Part shown: positions 5,554 to 7,018 of the stretch, piece by piece | Layout of the letters: each line of letters opens with the position of its first letter | Numbering within the stretch: the stretch's first letter is position 1 | Origin: Selenomonadaceae bacterium UBA3796 | GTDB taxonomy: Bacteria > Bacillota > Negativicutes > Selenomonadales > Selenomonadaceae | Assembly: GCA_002369175.1 (NCBI GenBank) | Contig: DFES01000051.1 | Location: 1 to 7,018 of the forward strand | DNA: 7,018 nucleotides | Reading direction: 5' to 3' | Notes under the pieces: model-generated | Told to the model about the DNA's origin: nothing | What the model saw: the letters and a program-made list of their open reading frames with translations, nothing else | Databases searched by the model: none | Made by a program: the position numbers and the translations under genes

Positions 5554-7018
5554 ATGAAGAAGAAAAAACTTGCCGCAATCCTTGCAGGGCTTTTGGCGAT
5601 GTCTGCTCTGGCAGGCTGCGGGGGAGCGGACAGGAATTCCGCATCGGCCGGAAGCGAGAAGACTTTTACCTATGGCACCATGGCATACGGGCCTGCCATG
5701 GAAACCACCAGCACAGATCCCCACAACAGTTACGATGGGTGGGCGGCCATGCGTTACGGTGTGGGAGAAACCCTGTTTAAGTTCGATGAAAGGATGCAGC
5801 TTGTGCCTTGGGTGGCAGAGAAATTTGAGCAGATAGATGACGATACGCTCAAGGTGACCATCAAGGACACCGTTGTTTTCTCCAACGGCAAAAAGGTGAC
5901 AGGTGCAGCGGTGAAGGCGTGTCTGGATGATCTGATCGCCCGGCACGACCGCGCGCCGAAGGATCTCAAGATCGAATCCATCACGGCGGAGGGGCAGGAG
6001 GTCATCATCAAATCCGCGGAAAAAATGCCCGCGCTGCTCAATTATCTTTCCGATCCCTATGGCTGCATCATCGATGTGGAAGCGGGAATCCATGACGGCA
6101 TCGCCATCGGTACCGGTCCCTACCAGGCGGTCAAGGTCACGGATACCCAGGTGGAGCTGGTAAAGAACGAGAATTATTGGGGCGATGTGAAACCGAAGAT
6201 GGATAAGATCGTGGTCAAGAGCATCACGGATGGGGATACACTTACGATGGCAATGCAGAACGGCGAGCTGGATGCCGTGCAGGGGCTTCCCTATGCGAGC
6301 CTTTCCATCTTCAAGGAGGACAGTTCGAAGTACAAGCTGAGCCAGACGGAAACCAGCCGGGTCTATCAGGCGGCATTCAATTTCAAGACGCCGGAGCTTC
6401 AGGATCTGCGTGTCAGGAAGGCCATCAGCATGGCGGTGGACAAGGAGAATTTCACGAAGGTGCTTTTGAACGGGAACGGTGCGCCGGCCATCGGTCCTTT
6501 CCCCGCAAATCTTCCCTTTGGCGGTACAGCGGTACATGCAGTCCCCTACGATTTGGAGGGCGCCCGTGCGCTCCTCAAGGAAGCCGGCTACGAGGATACG
6601 GATGGCGACGGCTATGTGGACAAGAACGGAAAGAATCTGGAACTTCGCTATCTCACCTATACCTCCCGGCAGGAACTGCCGCTTCTGGCGGGATCCGTAC
6701 AGGCAAATCTCAAGAAAATCGGCATCAAGCTGAATGTCAATGCCACGGACAATTACAAGCCCGTACTGAAGAGCGGCGAATATGATATTTTTGCCAAGGC
6801 CATTGTGACGGCGCCCACGGGGGATCCCGAGTATTATTTCACCAGCCACATTGTGCCCGGGGCAGTGGATAATGCAGGCTTCTACGACAGCACCGCCATC
6901 GCGGAGCTGGAGAGCCAGCTGCACAATACTTACGGAAGCGAGAAGCGCAGCGAATTGGCTGTCAGGATGGGACAGCAGGTGCTGGATGACTGTGCCCTGT
7001 TCTATGCCTCGCACCTTC
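5554..7018 (+). CDS. Family 5 solute-binding lipoprotein, NikA-like (3' end outside window)
   Basis: The frame runs 488 codons to the window edge without a stop; relatives are about 520-540 residues, so little is missing. The start is set by GGGAGG (5540-5545), eight bases upstream. MKKKKLAAILAGLLAMSALA followed by GC is a lipoprotein signal with Cys22 as the anchor, so the mature protein should sit on the outer face of the cytoplasmic membrane. Family 5 (SBP_bac_5) signs are GETLFKFDERMQLVPWVAEKF (71-91), the VVFSNGKKVT strand (107-116), GTGPY (186-190), NENYWGDVKPKMDK (205-218), LQDLRVRKAISMAVDK and the LEGARALLKEAGY helix. It delivers ligand to the NikB/NikC-like permeases encoded just upstream (29-bp gap). 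It resembles NikA overall, but by eye the nickel-site positions Trp398, Tyr402 and His416 of NikA are not conserved (Ala437 lies at the His416 position). The ligand may therefore be another metal chelate or a peptide. Confidence 0.88.
   Translation, partial: MKKKKLAAILAGLLAMSALAGCGGADRNSASAGSEKTFTYGTMAYGPAMETTSTDPHNSYDGWAAMRYGVGETLFKFDERMQLVPWVAEKFEQIDDDTLKVTIKDTVVFSNGKKVTGAAVKACLDDLIARHDRAPKDLKIESITAEGQEVIIKSAEKMPALLNYLSDPYGCIIDVEAGIHDGIAIGTGPYQAVKVTDTQVELVKNENYWGDVKPKMDKIVVKSITDGDTLTMAMQNGELDAVQGLPYASLSIFKEDSSKYKLSQTETSRVYQAAFNFKTPELQDLRVRKAISMAVDKENFTKVLLNGNGAPAIGPFPANLPFGGTAVHAVPYDLEGARALLKEAGYEDTDGDGYVDKNGKNLELRYLTYTSRQELPLLAGSVQANLKKIGIKLNVNATDNYKPVLKSGEYDIFAKAIVTAPTGDPEYYFTSHIVPGAVDNAGFYDSTAIAELESQLHNTYGSEKRSELAVRMGQQVLDDCALFYASHL

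Noticed and set aside
5548..7014. Open frame of 488 codons on the minus strand, opposite the binding protein gene
   Set aside because: It mirrors the sense frame codon for codon as a result of GC-rich third positions. The product has no recognisable motif, whereas the plus strand encodes a clear family 5 binding protein with a ribosome binding site.

Overview
The window reads as chromosomal DNA from a moderately GC-rich bacterium, with most codons ending in G or C and strong AGGAGG-type ribosome binding sites. It carries a clostripain-family (C11) protease and a lipoprotein-type solute-binding protein. My best guess is a Firmicutes-related lineage such as the Negativicutes (Selenomonas-like). 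This rests on gene content and style only, so it is a weak inference. There is no sign of phage, plasmid, insertion sequence, CRISPR, tRNA or rRNA.

Layout. (1) Positions 1-651, plus strand: the C-terminal half of an RlmD/RumA-type 23S rRNA uracil-C5 methyltransferase, cut by the window edge. A possible 40-codon small gene follows (656-778). A long perfect hairpin (777-820) then separates this strand from the convergent gene and probably terminates transcription in both directions. (2) Positions 914-2776, minus strand: a 620-residue lipoprotein of the clostripain peptidase family with its His/Cys dyad intact. (3) Positions 2777-2951: a divergent control region built around a perfect 27-bp inverted repeat whose outer ends each read TATAAT outward. 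(4) Positions 2952-3614, plus strand: a phosphoglycolate-phosphatase-like HAD hydrolase, closed by a strong rho-independent terminator. (5) From 3756 to the window end, plus strand: an operon for a nickel/peptide-class ABC importer. It holds two permeases (NikB-like and NikC-like, stop and start codons overlapping) and then a family 5 solute-binding lipoprotein that runs off the window. The two ATPase genes expected for such an importer are not in view and may lie downstream.

How the parts work together. The importer genes form one functional unit: the lipoprotein captures the ligand and hands it to the NikB/NikC channel. By-eye comparison with E. coli NikA suggests that the residues which hold nickel there are not conserved here. 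The substrate should therefore not be taken as free nickel or Ni-histidine; another metal-chelate or a peptide is possible. The methyltransferase, protease and phosphatase look like independent genes, each with its own boundaries.

I found no clearly new multi-gene system. The items most worth a second look are the 59-bp palindrome between the divergent protease and phosphatase genes, the atypical ligand site of the NikA-like protein, and the unassigned 40-codon ORF after rlmD.
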